A DNA stretch of 64,000 bases from Aeromonas jandaei (GTDB lineage: Bacteria > Pseudomonadota > Gammaproteobacteria > Enterobacterales > Aeromonadaceae). Within the stretch, counting starts at the first letter, position 1; the number at the start of each line of letters is the position of its first letter. The stretch is taken from assembly GCF_037890695.1 (NCBI RefSeq), contig NZ_CP149571.1, positions 389,501 to 453,500 on the forward strand, in the 5' to 3' direction. Shown one piece after another: positions 49,412 to 59,028 of this stretch. A model generated the notes under the pieces. That model was given only the letters and a program-made list of their open reading frames with translations. It was not told the origin of the DNA and did no database searches. Made by a program: the position numbers and the translations under genes.

Positions 49412-50694
49412 CCGGCAAACTCCTCCTGATAACTGGTACCCAGAATACGAGCCCCGTCTCGGCTGCTATTCATGAAATTCACCTCAGGGTGGCGTTGAAT
49501 ATAAACTTCCAAGCCATTTAGATAGATGCAGAAGCTGAGTAATGTTTTGACTGGCTGACCATGTCCATTAGGTACTGTTCGGCGACCATAGCGAGCATCA
49601 CTACCCAGTTCGCCATCCTGCCATCCCGTGTGACTTCTACCTTCAGGAAAGGAGAAGTCTGCCCCAAACAGCGTGATGTTGTGAGCCCCCATCCTGACTG
49701 CCAGATCGGTGGCGGGGTGAATTACGCTTCCCCCGGTAAAAAGTGATGCTCGCCGCAATTTTTTCTGTAGGCCAGCATAGGTGTCCAACATCTCATAAGC
49801 GCCATAACGTGGACCTTGCCATTGTGACAACACCTTGTTGTCCACCATGGGGATATAGACAAGAGCAATATGGGAAGAGTGCTGGGGATCCAGGATACCA
49901 AGGTGAATATGCCGATCTATGGTCACCACAATATCGGGTTTGATTCCTTGGGACATCAGAGGGCGTAGCGCCGTGTCGACACAGATGAAAAGAGGACGCT
50001 CAGGTCGTTCATAAACCGCTTTCAATGCACTCAGATGATGAGCCAGTGTCGGCCCCGTGGCCACGACATAAGCATCCCGTCCCTTGGCTGTACCGAATAA
50101 TTGCGCCACATCGGCATCTTTACGCAATAGATCCAAATTGCCAGCCAGACGCTCTGATACCCAGCTCTGCCCGAATTGTTCATTGATAGCCTCAAGCCGA
50201 CTCTGGATAAGGACTCTATCCCTGATCTTGGCCGCAGATTCATCCGCTAATTCCAATTCCGAACCGAGGAAAAGAAAAGGCGACATGACCAGCTCATTTT
50301 CTTCTGCAAGCAACAGGTTCACTCTGGGGTCAGAAAGCCAGTCCAGTTGTTCAGTCAGGTGCAAGACCAGCGCAAAGATAGCGGAATTCATGATCTTGAT
50401 ATTCAGTCGCCGTAGCCGCTTGCGCTTCAGCAATACACGCGGGACATCGCCAAGGCCGGTTCCATACAAGGTCAGCTCCGGCTCCTTGGCCGAAGACATA
50501 GCAGCAATCCGTTCAGCCTCCCGTATCCGGTCATGGCGGCTGGTCAGTTGAATGCCATTGATAGCCAGAGTAGAACTGAGGCCTTCAACCAGTTCGGCAG
50601 GAACGCTGTTGACGTCCTGCTCTTGCAGGCAGGCCAAGACTGCAGGCCAGCGGCGGGCGATAAGCTCTGCGTGCTGGGGAAAATAGTCGATCAT
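49408..50694 (-). CDS. maf-5: Motility accessory factor Maf-5 (flagellin glycosylation)
   Basis: This DUF115/MAF_flag10-family protein is thought to transfer nonulosonic acids such as pseudaminic acid to flagellin. A maf gene at this position between flgL and lafA is known in A. hydrophila and is needed for lateral flagella there. The 428-residue protein has the nucleotide-sugar-binding-like motif AYVVATGPTLAHHLSAL near residue 212, ICVDTALRPLMSQGIKPDIV, TIDRHIHLGIL, and the block GAHNITLFGADFSFPEGRSH near residue 333. The gene and its small neighbour look more AT-rich than the flg genes around them, compatible with separate acquisition. The acceptor is presumably LafA. Confidence 0.9.
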   Translation of the reverse strand: MIDYFPQHAELIARRWPAVLACLQEQDVNSVPAELVEGLSSTLAINGIQLTSRHDRIREAERIAAMSSAKEPELTLYGTGLGDVPRVLLKRKRLRRLNIKIMNSAIFALVLHLTEQLDWLSDPRVNLLLAEENELVMSPFLFLGSELELADESAAKIRDRVLIQSRLEAINEQFGQSWVSERLAGNLDLLRKDADVAQLFGTAKGRDAYVVATGPTLAHHLSALKAVYERPERPLFICVDTALRPLMSQGIKPDIVVTIDRHIHLGILDPQHSSHIALVYIPMVDNKVLSQWQGPRYGAYEMLDTYAGLQKKLRRASLFTGGSVIHPATDLAVRMGAHNITLFGADFSFPEGRSHTGWQDGELGSDARYGRRTVPNGHGQPVKTLLSFCIYLNGLEVYIQRHPEVNFMNSSRDGARILGTSYQEEFAG

Positions 50695-50746
50695 GATGTG
50701 TTATGTCACTTGCAGAAGGGGATGAGAGAAAAAAGAAGACGTGGGC

Positions 50747-51748
50747 TTACGTCAGCAGAGCCACCACATTCTGGCGCGATACATTGGCCTGAGCCAGCAG
50801 ACCAGACATGGTTCCCATGAAACCGCCATCCTTTAGCTGTTCACTGAGCTTGCCCTGAAGCTGCTCAAGCTCCTGCTGCTTCATGTTCTGGCTACGCGCC
50901 TTGACCCGATCGAGCTGCTTGACCATCCGCTGGCGGAACTGCTTCAGCTCCCGTACGGATTGTTCGATTTCCCCAAGCAATCTTCTAAGGCGCTGTTGCT
51001 CCTGTCGCAACTCACCTTTGTCGATACCTTCGCCCAGCTGGGTCAACTGCCCCGGCTTTGCCTTGAATTGTACCGGAACAGGGTTTCCGGCCGGAATGCG
51101 AATGCCTTCCCCACTAAGCAGAACAGGCTCGTCCAGTTTGCGCCGATGCAACTCCGGAACGCTCAGTTCCAGCTTGCCCAACTCGTTGAGACGCGCCTGA
51201 ATGTGCTCTTTGCGCAGCGCCCGATCGAGCCTGGATGCGACATCTGCCTCATTGGCTCCTGCTGGTAGGGTCACCTCGATGGCACTGGCGGTTTGCGGGA
51301 AAGAGAACACCAGACGCTCGGCACTTGCCTTGGGACTTAGCAGATCGAGCCGATCGGCACTGTAATGAACCCGGCTCTCGGCGGCCGAGGTCAACAAACG
51401 CGGCTTCAACTCCGAGGTCAGGGGCGCTTGTGGCCGGGTGAGCTTGTCTTCCAGCTGCTTGAGACGTGTCACCAGATCGCCGCCGGCCTCACGATGCTGA
51501 CCCAGCTGTTGTTCCAGCCGCTTCAGCTCGCCCCAAACCTGGCTTAATGCCAGCTCACCACCCTGGGCATGGGCGATCCGCTGCTGGGCCGTCCCGATCA
51601 ATGCCCAACGGTCGAGCCGGACAATATTGGGCTGGCGCTCAACTTTTTTTGCCGGTCGGGATGTGTCCTGAGCAGTCAAGCGTCCGTGCAGCCGCGGTTG
51701 AGCGGGCGTCTCGGCCACACCACCCGGACGGGTTTGCTGAATCTGCAT
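50747..51748 (-). CDS. LafW-like flagellar protein with a flagellin-like C-terminus
   Basis: This gene encodes a 333-residue protein between flgL and maf-5, the position held by lafW (putative hook-associated protein) in the E. coli second flagellar system. The N-terminal 50 residues are Gln/Pro/Arg rich. A coiled coil follows (about 65-105). The central segment, VFSFPQTASAIEVTLPAGAN then HIQARLNELGKLELSVPE, resembles a flagellin-IN (FliD/flagellin insert) fold. A second coiled coil follows (RQEQQRLRRLLGEIEQSVRE), and the end, SGLLAQANVSRQNVVALLT, has the form of a flagellin D0 C-terminus. The ATG at 51748 has AAGGAG five bases upstream. The combination suggests an exported filament- or hook-associated protein; this is inference. 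Confidence 0.7.
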   Translation of the reverse strand: MQIQQTRPGGVAETPAQPRLHGRLTAQDTSRPAKKVERQPNIVRLDRWALIGTAQQRIAHAQGGELALSQVWGELKRLEQQLGQHREAGGDLVTRLKQLEDKLTRPQAPLTSELKPRLLTSAAESRVHYSADRLDLLSPKASAERLVFSFPQTASAIEVTLPAGANEADVASRLDRALRKEHIQARLNELGKLELSVPELHRRKLDEPVLLSGEGIRIPAGNPVPVQFKAKPGQLTQLGEGIDKGELRQEQQRLRRLLGEIEQSVRELKQFRQRMVKQLDRVKARSQNMKQQELEQLQGKLSEQLKDGGFMGTMSGLLAQANVSRQNVVALLT

Positions 51749-51769
51749 CATGACTCCTTGCGCCTGACG

Positions 51770-52669
51770 TTATGGCATGTAGTTGAAGAGGCTCAATCCG
51801 TTAACCTTGGCAAATGCCTGTTGCTGCACTTGCAAGGCCATCAGCACATGGGCCTGCTGGGTAACGGCACTGGCATAGTCGAGGGACTCTATCTGATTGC
51901 TCACTTCCTTGCTATAGGTCCCCTTCTCGGTATGCCCCTCATCGACCTGATCAAGCAGGTTCATGCGAGCGCCGATGGTACTCACCATCTGGCTGATATC
52001 GTCCTGCAGCACCTTGCTGCGATCCAGCATGCTGCGCGCCTGATCGGCTGCATCGGGTGCTCCGCTCTCTATCGCGGCAACCATGGTATCGAGCTGCTTG
52101 AAGAAATCGCCGTTGTCGATGAACAGTTTGTCTGCCGTCTGGTTGAGACCGACCGTGACCCCCTTGGCGATGCTGACCTCACGCACCAGAGCATCACCCT
52201 GATAGACGTAATCACCGCTGGCATTTTTCACGAGTGTGGTCTGATTGACCTGGCTACCTGCAAACAGGCTGGAGCCACTCTCGTTGCGCGCATTGGCCAG
52301 ATCGAACAGTCCCTCCTTGATGACTCCGACTTCAGTCGCGATGGCGCGACGATCATCTTCCGACAAGGAGCCGGTTGCCGCGGTCTGGGTCAGTTCGCGC
52401 AGCCGCATCAGCATATTGGTCATGGACTCCAGCTGGATTTCACCCTGAGAGAGCTGGCTTTTGGCGTTGGCGATGTTCTTCTGATACTGCTCCATCGCCA
52501 CCTGCTCTTTCTTGAGTCCAAGCAGTTGCACGCTACCCACCGGATCATCCGAAGGCTGCAGAATGCGTTTGTTTGAGGAGATCTGGCGATCGAGGCGAGC
52601 ATACTCGCCGAAACCGTATTGCAGGTTATCGAGCATGCTGAGCTGGATCTGGTTGGTACTGATGCGCAT
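51770..52669 (-). CDS. flgL: Lateral hook-filament junction protein FlgL
   Basis: This is HAP3 of the lateral flagellum. The 299-residue protein starts MRISTNQIQLSMLDNLQYGF and has the flagellin-like N-terminal helix pattern (QISSNKRILQPSDDPVGSVQ). It ends SLDYASAVTQQAHVLMALQV with a short tail. The ATG at 52669 follows GGAGTGACC; a GTG two codons upstream is rejected because FlgL proteins begin MRIS. It lies ten bases after flgK. Confidence 0.95.
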   Translation of the reverse strand: MRISTNQIQLSMLDNLQYGFGEYARLDRQISSNKRILQPSDDPVGSVQLLGLKKEQVAMEQYQKNIANAKSQLSQGEIQLESMTNMLMRLRELTQTAATGSLSEDDRRAIATEVGVIKEGLFDLANARNESGSSLFAGSQVNQTTLVKNASGDYVYQGDALVREVSIAKGVTVGLNQTADKLFIDNGDFFKQLDTMVAAIESGAPDAADQARSMLDRSKVLQDDISQMVSTIGARMNLLDQVDEGHTEKGTYSKEVSNQIESLDYASAVTQQAHVLMALQVQQQAFAKVNGLSLFNYMP

Positions 52670-52679
52670 GGTCACTCCG

Positions 52680-53999
52680 TCAGAACATGTTCAGGATGGA
52701 ATTGAAGAGCTGATCCGAGGTACTAATCACCTTGGCATTGGCCTGATAGACCTTGGTGTATGCCATGATTTTGACCCCCTCTTCATCGGTGTTGACCCCG
52801 CTGACACTGCTCAGCTTGGTAGCCAGCTGCTTCTCCATATTGGCATCAGCCTGCATGGTCGCCTTGGCCTGTCCGCTCTGCACCGCTATCCGGCCAAGCA
52901 GGGCGCTGTAGGCGTCATACTGGCCATCTTTGATGGTGATGATCTCCTGCAGATTGCGGTTGTCGCCCTGCCCGCCCCCGGCCTTGGCAAAAGCGAGATG
53001 ATCGCCGGTAAAGCCATCGGCAATCTTCAGGGTCCCGGAAGGGTTGAGCGGGTCGTAACTGAACAGGGGTTTGCCCGGGTCACCATTAAGGTCAACACCA
53101 CCAGCCTGCTTGGCATTGAAGTCATCGGCCAGTTTCTTTGCCATCTGGTTGAGTTCGTCGCGCAGCGGGCGCAGCACATTGGCACGGTAATCCATTACTC
53201 CGGCCAGAGTACCGCCATGCAGAGCGGGTACTTCGAAAGTCTGTGGGCCAAAACTGAGACTGAGCTTTTCACCGGCCAGCGAGAGCGTACTGCTGCTGCC
53301 AGCCAGTACCAGCGGCTGGCCCTGAGGCAGGCTTAGCGAGAAAGAACCATCGCTCTGCCGGTTGACCCTCACTTCCATATAGGTGGAAAGCTCGCGCACG
53401 ATCTGCTCACGACTGTCTTCCAGAGCCGATGTATTGACCCCTTTGGATGCCTGCTCGCTAATTTGCGTATTGAGTTCGGCGACCTGCTTGAGATAGCTGT
53501 TGACCTGAGAAACCGTGCTGTTCAGCTGATCGTCGATCTGCTTCTCCTGAGTCATCATGCTCTCGTTCAGCTGGCCATAGCGGTTCGCCAATGCGCCGGC
53601 AGAGCTCACTATCTGACTGCGCTGGGCCGGTGTTTCCGGGCTGTCGAGGGCCGCACTCAGTGAGGCGAAGAAGCTGTCCAACCCCTTGGCGATGTTCATC
53701 GACTCGCTGCCCAGAAGCTGCTCGGTGGTATTGATGTACTGATGGAACGAGTAGGAGGCCCCGGTCGCAGAGCGGCTGCGCCAATGCTGGGAAACCAGAT
53801 ACTCATCCGTGATCCTGCGAACACCGGTTACCTCTACCCCCTGGCCATTATCCAGCCGGCCAAAACCCGACAGGCTGCCCATCATGGCTTCCTGACGGCT
53901 ATAGCCGATGGTATTGACGTTGGCGATATTCTGGGCGGTCACATTCAATGCGATCTGTGCCGCGTTGAGCCCGCTAAAACCGATATTGAGCAGAGACAT
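52680..53999 (-). CDS. flgK: Lateral hook-filament junction protein FlgK
   Basis: This is HAP1 of the lateral flagellum. The 439-residue protein begins MSLLNIGFSGLNAAQIALNV, followed by TAQNIANVNTIGYSRQEA, the rod-hook family N-terminal motif. It ends with VSGVNTDEEGVKIMAYTKVY and a C-terminal helix. It is shorter than the E. coli protein (about 547 residues), as is common for lateral forms. The start overlaps the flgJ stop by one base (TGATG). Confidence 0.95.
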   Translation of the reverse strand: MSLLNIGFSGLNAAQIALNVTAQNIANVNTIGYSRQEAMMGSLSGFGRLDNGQGVEVTGVRRITDEYLVSQHWRSRSATGASYSFHQYINTTEQLLGSESMNIAKGLDSFFASLSAALDSPETPAQRSQIVSSAGALANRYGQLNESMMTQEKQIDDQLNSTVSQVNSYLKQVAELNTQISEQASKGVNTSALEDSREQIVRELSTYMEVRVNRQSDGSFSLSLPQGQPLVLAGSSSTLSLAGEKLSLSFGPQTFEVPALHGGTLAGVMDYRANVLRPLRDELNQMAKKLADDFNAKQAGGVDLNGDPGKPLFSYDPLNPSGTLKIADGFTGDHLAFAKAGGGQGDNRNLQEIITIKDGQYDAYSALLGRIAVQSGQAKATMQADANMEKQLATKLSSVSGVNTDEEGVKIMAYTKVYQANAKVISTSDQLFNSILNMF

Positions 54000-54397
54000 C
54001 AGTCACCTTTCCTCATTTTTGCCGTGTTCAGAGGCTGACTGAAGGCAGCCAGGGTCTGTGATTCTGAAGCGACCGCCTGGTCGGCATTCTTTAATGTCGG
54101 TGCCAACTGACTGACCATCTGCTCTTTAAGACCGATCCCGCCGCGCTTGACCAGGCTCATCGCCAGCTGGCTGTCATACATATCGCGATAGAGATCCTGC
54201 CCCTTGATGAGTTTGTCATCCTCATCCTGCAGGGCATCACTGGCCGAGCGCATATGCTTGAGCACTGTCTGCAGAAAGCTCACTTCGAACTGACCGGCTA
54301 CGGCATCAAGCGCAGCGCGCTGATCCGGGTTGCTCTTGATCTGCTGAAGTTCGTTGAGATCCTGATAGAAACCAGGTTCCGAAGTTATTCGGGTCAT
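53999..54397 (-). CDS. flgJ: Lateral rod-assembly protein FlgJ without muramidase domain
   Basis: This gene encodes a 132-residue protein equivalent to the N-terminal rod-capping half of FlgJ: AVAGQFEVSFLQTVLKHMRS, then KGQDLYRDMYDSQLAMSLVK and RGGIGLKEQMVSQL. The C-terminal glucosaminidase domain of enteric FlgJ (about 313 residues in total) is missing, and the stop is followed directly by flgK, so this is the natural length and not a truncation. Peptidoglycan opening must be done by another enzyme. Coupled to flgK. Confidence 0.92.
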   Translation of the reverse strand: MTRITSEPGFYQDLNELQQIKSNPDQRAALDAVAGQFEVSFLQTVLKHMRSASDALQDEDDKLIKGQDLYRDMYDSQLAMSLVKRGGIGLKEQMVSQLAPTLKNADQAVASESQTLAAFSQPLNTAKMRKGD

Positions 54398-54405
54398 AGA
54401 GATCC

Positions 54406-55512
54406 TTAGATGACCACCAGCTCTCCCTCGAGGGCACCAGCCTCATCGAGCGCCTGCAAAATGGCCATAACATCATCGGGCGTTGCCCCAAGCGAGTTGA
54501 CGGCCTTGACGATCACCTCAAGCGAAGTGCCATCAGGCCAGACAAACATGTTGTTTCGTTCGCGATCCACCTGGATCTTCGAGTTGGGAGTCGTGGTGGT
54601 CTGTCCGTTGGAGAAGGCATTGGGCTGGCTGACTGTCTGGCTCTCGCCAATGGTCACCGTCAGGCTGCCGTGGCTGACTGCCGCCTTGTGCACCTTGACC
54701 CCCTGCCCCATTACCACGGTACCGGTACGGCTGTTGAATACCACCTTGGGTCGCTCCTGCCCCATGTCGACCTGCACGTCCTGCAGCAATGCCATGAACG
54801 AGATGCGCTGGCTCTCGTCACGGGGGGCAGCAATCTGAATGCGGCCGGCACTGACCGCTTTGGCAACCTGCCCCAGCTGGTGATTGATGGCCCGCTCCAC
54901 ATTGCGGGCCGTCTTGAAGTTGGGCTGATGCAGATTGAGCGTCACTTCGGGTTTGTCGGCAAAATTGCTGGCCACTTCCCGCTCAATGATGGCGCCATTG
55001 GGAATGATCCCCGCCGTCGGTACGTTGATGGTCACCGAAGAGCCGGACTGCCCCTCGGCCTTGACCCCGGCCACCACCAGATTGCCCTGGGCCACCGCAT
55101 ACACTTCACCATCGATACCGCGCAAGGGGGTCAACAGCAGCGAGCCGCCACGCAGACTCTTGGCATCGCCAATCGAGGTGACGGTTACATCCACCAGCTG
55201 CCCCTTGCCAGCCAGTGCCGGCAGGGTTGCCTGCACAGATACCGCAGCGACGTTCTTGAGCTTGGGGTCGATATCATCCGGCAGCTGCACGCCAAACTGC
55301 TTGAGCATGTTAGCCATCGACTGACCGGTAAACTTTACCTGGCTCTTGTCGCCGGTGCCGGACAACCCCACCACCAGACCGTAACCAACCAGCTGGTTGG
55401 TTCGCATCCCCTGCACATCGGCAATATCAAGCAGTGACCGCTTGGCGGCAGGAGCGGCATTCGCCCACCATGGCAGGCAGAGGCAAAGCAGGGCGATAAC
55501 CCATCTGTTCAT
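54406..55512 (-). CDS. flgI: Lateral flagellar P-ring protein FlgI
   Basis: This is a periplasmic P-ring subunit. The 368-residue protein has a signal peptide ([19 protein letters not shown]) and the family blocks [40 protein letters not shown] and the C-terminal [20 protein letters not shown]. The ATG at 55512 follows GAGG by seven bases and opens a clean signal peptide; the frame extends upstream into flgH without similarity. It is eight bases from flgJ and eight from flgH. Confidence 0.96.
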   Translation of the reverse strand: MNRWVIALLCLCLPWWANAAPAAKRSLLDIADVQGMRTNQLVGYGLVVGLSGTGDKSQVKFTGQSMANMLKQFGVQLPDDIDPKLKNVAAVSVQATLPALAGKGQLVDVTVTSIGDAKSLRGGSLLLTPLRGIDGEVYAVAQGNLVVAGVKAEGQSGSSVTINVPTAGIIPNGAIIEREVASNFADKPEVTLNLHQPNFKTARNVERAINHQLGQVAKAVSAGRIQIAAPRDESQRISFMALLQDVQVDMGQERPKVVFNSRTGTVVMGQGVKVHKAAVSHGSLTVTIGESQTVSQPNAFSNGQTTTTPNSKIQVDRERNNMFVWPDGTSLEVIVKAVNSLGATPDDVMAILQALDEAGALEGELVVI

Positions 55513-55520
55513 GTAAAACC

Positions 55521-56192
55521 TCAAAACGGTGCAAATGCGGAGCTGAAGAAGCGCCCCAGCCACCCCATCTGGTTGCTGTCGGCAAGCGCACCACGGCCGG
55601 CATAAGTGATGCGGGCATCGGCGATGCGCTGGGACGAGATACGGTTGCTCTGGTCGATATCCTCAACCCGCACCATGCCGCCCAGACGGATGTACTCATC
55701 ACCCTGATTGAGACGGATCCATTTCTCGCCACGGATACCGAGCACGCCATTGGGCATCACTTCGGCCACCGTCACCGTGATGGAACCGGCCAGGGTATTC
55801 TGCTGGCTGGATGTCGCACCGCCATCAAAATCCCGGTCGGCACTGAGGGTAGCCCCCCAGTCAGGACGCAGTTTGCCACCAATGGAAGGAGCTGGCACAT
55901 TCATGCTGCTGTTCTTGCTCATGCTGGTGTTGGCTTTCTTGCTCGACTGGGTACGCTCTTCCAGTACCACGGTCAGAATGTCGCCGATACGATAGGCGCG
56001 ACGATCCTGAAACAGGGTCATCATGTAGTCGCCACGATAGAGACTGCCATCTTCCCCCCGGGCCGAGGCAGACTGCATGGGCCGTGAAGGCGCCCACTTC
56101 TCCTCGCCCGGCTCCGGAGCCTTGAGCTCATAGGTCGCGCAGCCACCCAGCAACAGCACGACCCACAGGTAACGCCACATCATCTTCATCAT
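55521..56192 (-). CDS. flgH: Lateral flagellar L-ring lipoprotein FlgH
   Basis: This is an outer-membrane L-ring lipoprotein of about 223 residues. The lipobox is LLLGGC following a hydrophobic run, giving a mature protein that starts at Cys18. Family blocks are [40 protein letters not shown] and the C-terminal [20 protein letters not shown]. Several ATGs (56192, 56189, 56183, 56180) and a GTG (56195) are possible starts; 56192 overlaps the flgG stop by one base and is chosen for coupling. Confidence 0.93.
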   Translation of the reverse strand: MMKMMWRYLWVVLLLGGCATYELKAPEPGEEKWAPSRPMQSASARGEDGSLYRGDYMMTLFQDRRAYRIGDILTVVLEERTQSSKKANTSMSKNSSMNVPAPSIGGKLRPDWGATLSADRDFDGGATSSQQNTLAGSITVTVAEVMPNGVLGIRGEKWIRLNQGDEYIRLGGMVRVEDIDQSNRISSQRIADARITYAGRGALADSNQMGWLGRFFSSAFAPF

Positions 56193-56977
56193 CACAGCGC
56201 TTGAGTGACAAACTTGAGCATCTGGTCGGCGGAAGAGACCACCTTGGCATTCATCTCGTAAGCTCGCTGGGTGGTGATCATGTCCACCATCTCCTCCACC
56301 ACGTTGACGTTGGAGCTCTCCAGCGTGAACTGCTTGATGGCCCCCATCGCCTCTTCGCCGGGCACCCCTTCGATGGCTTCACCGGATGCGCCAGTCGCAC
56401 GATAGAGGTTGCCACCGAGCGCCTCGAGACCAGCCGGGTTGGAGAAGTTGGTCAGGGTAATGCGTCCCAGCTCCACATTCTCCTGCTGACCCGGCAAGGT
56501 GGCACTCACGGTACCGTCGGTACCGATGGAGATCTTGGTAGCGTTGTCCGGGATCTGGATCTGCGGCTGCATCGGCAGACCATCAGCGTTGACCAGCATT
56601 CCTTCCGCATTGCGATGCCACTGACCATTGCGGGTGTAGGCAGTCTCGCCATCGGGGCGCTCGACACTGAAGAAGCCGGCGCCGACCACGGCCATATCCA
56701 GCTCCTGGTTGGTGTTCTGGAACTGACCCGGGGTAAAGACCTTCTGGGTACCGACCACACGTACACCGTTACCCATCTGGATGCCGATGGGCGAGAGGTT
56801 CTGCTGATCCTGTTGTGCCCCCGGCTGACGCTGCACCTGATAAAACAGATCTTCAAAGGCAACCCGATCACGCTTGAAACCAACCGTGTTGACGTTGGCC
56901 AGGTTGTTGGAAATGCTGGCCATCTTGGCATCTTGGGCCGACAGACCCGTTTTGCTTACCCAAAGTGCTGCATGCAT
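56192..56977 (-). CDS. flgG: Lateral flagellar distal rod protein FlgG
   Basis: This is the distal rod subunit. The 261-residue protein begins MHAALWVSKTGLSAQDAKMA, followed by SISNNLANVNTVGFKRDRVA, and ends VEEMVDMITTQRAYEMNAKV plus the terminal helix. Length equals the usual 260-262 residues. The ATG at 56977 has GGAG eight bases upstream; an upstream reading to 57016 is not supported. It overlaps flgH by one base. Confidence 0.95.
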   Translation of the reverse strand: MHAALWVSKTGLSAQDAKMASISNNLANVNTVGFKRDRVAFEDLFYQVQRQPGAQQDQQNLSPIGIQMGNGVRVVGTQKVFTPGQFQNTNQELDMAVVGAGFFSVERPDGETAYTRNGQWHRNAEGMLVNADGLPMQPQIQIPDNATKISIGTDGTVSATLPGQQENVELGRITLTNFSNPAGLEALGGNLYRATGASGEAIEGVPGEEAMGAIKQFTLESSNVNVVEEMVDMITTQRAYEMNAKVVSSADQMLKFVTQAL

Positions 56978-57059
56978 CTTTGTCTCTCCACCTGATTCAT
57001 TCGGATGCCGAAGCACCTCTCAGCGGGACGATGCACCAAACTGCTCGTCCCGTTCATGA

Positions 57060-57794
57060 TTAACCCTGACCGGAAATCAGCCGGGCCCCTTGTCTGGCCT
57101 GCTCGTCCGCGGTCTTCATCAGCTTGACCTGCAGCTCGAAGTTGCGGGTCAGCGACATGCTGCTGATCAGCTCATCGACCGCATTCACGTTCGCCCCCTC
57201 CAGAAAACCGGAAGCCAGTACGACCTGCTCGCTGGTCTCGGCATCACCCCCCTGTCGCAAGCGGAAGAGGCCGTCCTGCCCCTTGACCAGCTCGGCGGGA
57301 TCCGGGTTGACCAGCTTGAGGCGTCCCACGTCGAGACGGGCACCGCCACCGGGCGGCGTGATGCTGAGCGAACCATCCTTGCCAAAACTGAGATCCCGAT
57401 AGGCAGGAAGTACCATTTCCCCACCATCGCCCAGCACGGGGCGACCGTTGAGGGTCAACAGCCCGTCTGCATCGCTCTCCAGATTGCCGGCCCGGGTGTA
57501 GGCCTCTTTGCCATCTGCAGTCTGCACCGTGATAAAGCCTTCACCGCGAATAGCCACGTCCAGCTTGCGCCCGGTCTGCATCAGCGCGCCCGGTTTGAAG
57601 TCGGTGCCGGCCATCTCTTCGCGAGCCATGACCCGGCTGGGGTAACCATCACCGCTCAGGGCATAGGCCGACACCCGCTCGAAGTCAGCACGAAAGCCGG
57701 CGGTGTTGACGTTGGCCAGGTTATTGGCCCGGATTTGCTGGGCCATCAGGGTATGTTGCGCCCCTGACATGGCGGTATAGATAAGCTTTTCCAC
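57060..57794 (-). CDS. flgF: Lateral flagellar proximal rod protein FlgF
   Basis: This is a proximal rod subunit. The 244-residue protein begins with GTG: MEKLIYTAMSGAQHTLMAQQ, then IRANNLANVNTAGFRADFER, and ends with the rod-family helix NAVDELISSMSLTRNFELQV. It lies ten bases from flgE. An 82-base gap precedes flgG; nothing recognisable was found in it. Confidence 0.95.
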   Translation of the reverse strand: MEKLIYTAMSGAQHTLMAQQIRANNLANVNTAGFRADFERVSAYALSGDGYPSRVMAREEMAGTDFKPGALMQTGRKLDVAIRGEGFITVQTADGKEAYTRAGNLESDADGLLTLNGRPVLGDGGEMVLPAYRDLSFGKDGSLSITPPGGGARLDVGRLKLVNPDPAELVKGQDGLFRLRQGGDAETSEQVVLASGFLEGANVNAVDELISSMSLTRNFELQVKLMKTADEQARQGARLISGQG

Positions 57795-57804
57795 GGGTCA
57801 GCCC

Positions 57805-59010
57805 TTAGAAGGAGTTGAAGAGAACCTGGGTCATCTTGTCAGCTGAGCTGATGGTCTTGGCGTTGGCCTGATAGTTGCGCTGGGAGGTCATCAGGCTGAC
57901 CAGCTCACCGGTCAGGTCGACGTTGGAGCTCTCGTAGGCCCCAGCAGTCAGCTGACCCATGGTGCCGGTTCCCGGCGCACCCAGCACCGGTTGACCCGAG
58001 CTGAAGGACTGCTGCCAGGTGGTGTTGTTGGTCTGCAGCAGACCGTTGGGATTGGCGAAGTTCGCCATCACCACCTGACCCTGCTTCAGGCTCTGGCCGT
58101 TGGTAAAGGTGGCGAAGACGCCGCCATCGGCATCCACCCGTACACCGGTCAAATCGCCCGCGGTATAGCCGTTGGACTGGTTGCGAGTGGCATTGAAATC
58201 GGAGGCGTACTGACTGACTCGGCTCATATCCAGTTGCAGGGCGATTGGAGAGGCGCCCGCGGGTGCCAGCGCCAAATTGGCAGGAATGGTCGAAGCCCCC
58301 GTATCCAGCTTGCCATCTGCGGTGAATTGCATCTTGGCCCCGCCAGCAGGGGTGATATCAGTGCCATTGAATGTGTAATGCACGGCCCACTCATTGGGTG
58401 CCGTTTTGACAAAATACTGGGTGACGGTGTGCTCAACCCCGAGCGAGTCATAGACCTTGCTGGATTGGGAATAGCTGAAGCTGTCTGACTTGGCTGGATC
58501 GAAGGGGTGAAGAGCCGGATCGATCACGCTGGCATCCGCCTTCAGGTTGGCGACGAACTCCAGCTTGTCGGATGCCTTGGCAGGCAGGCTCCCAGCTTTG
58601 ACCTGAATGTCACCGATCACCCCGGATTGCAGCTCACCGGCATCATTGGTGGTATAGCCCTGCAGACGGGTGCCGTTGGCGGTCGTCAGGTAGTTGTTCG
58701 GGTCACGCTGGAACATGCCGGCTCTGGTGTAGGAGGTCTGGCCGTTGCTATCCTTGAGCACGAAGAAACCGCTGCCGGAGATGGCCAGATCCAGACCACG
58801 GCCGGTACGCATCACGTCACCATTGCGGTCAAAGTTCTGGGATACGTTGTTCATCTCGACCCCGCCCGCCTGACCGCCACCATAGATGGCAGCAAACTCG
58901 GCACGGCTCGACTTGAAGCCTGCGGTACTGGCGTTAGCCACGTTGTTGCTGATAACGCTCAATTCCTGGTTTACGGCGCGCAGGCCGCTCAATCCGATAC
59001 TGAAAGACAC
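57805..59010 (-). CDS. flgE: Lateral flagellar hook protein FlgE
   Basis: This is the hook subunit. The 401-residue protein begins MSFSIGLSGLRAVNQELSVI, then SNNVANASTAGFKSSRAEFA. It contains the FlgE D1 block RTGRGLDLAISGSGFFVLKD and ends VDLTGELVSLMTSQRNYQAN with the terminal helix KTISSADKMTQVLFNSF. Length is typical. It lies 18 bases after flgD. Confidence 0.96.
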   Translation of the reverse strand: MSFSIGLSGLRAVNQELSVISNNVANASTAGFKSSRAEFAAIYGGGQAGGVEMNNVSQNFDRNGDVMRTGRGLDLAISGSGFFVLKDSNGQTSYTRAGMFQRDPNNYLTTANGTRLQGYTTNDAGELQSGVIGDIQVKAGSLPAKASDKLEFVANLKADASVIDPALHPFDPAKSDSFSYSQSSKVYDSLGVEHTVTQYFVKTAPNEWAVHYTFNGTDITPAGGAKMQFTADGKLDTGASTIPANLALAPAGASPIALQLDMSRVSQYASDFNATRNQSNGYTAGDLTGVRVDADGGVFATFTNGQSLKQGQVVMANFANPNGLLQTNNTTWQQSFSSGQPVLGAPGTGTMGQLTAGAYESSNVDLTGELVSLMTSQRNYQANAKTISSADKMTQVLFNSF

Positions 59011-59028
59011 AATTTCGCTCCTGTTTGA

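Noticed and set aside
49408..50694. Treating the maf gene as a new insertion in the flagellar cluster.
   Set aside because: A maf-5 gene between flgL and lafA is already described for Aeromonas lateral flagella.
53999..54397. FlgJ as a truncated gene.
   Set aside because: The short form keeps the whole rod-cap domain and is coupled to flgK; single-domain FlgJ is a known natural form.
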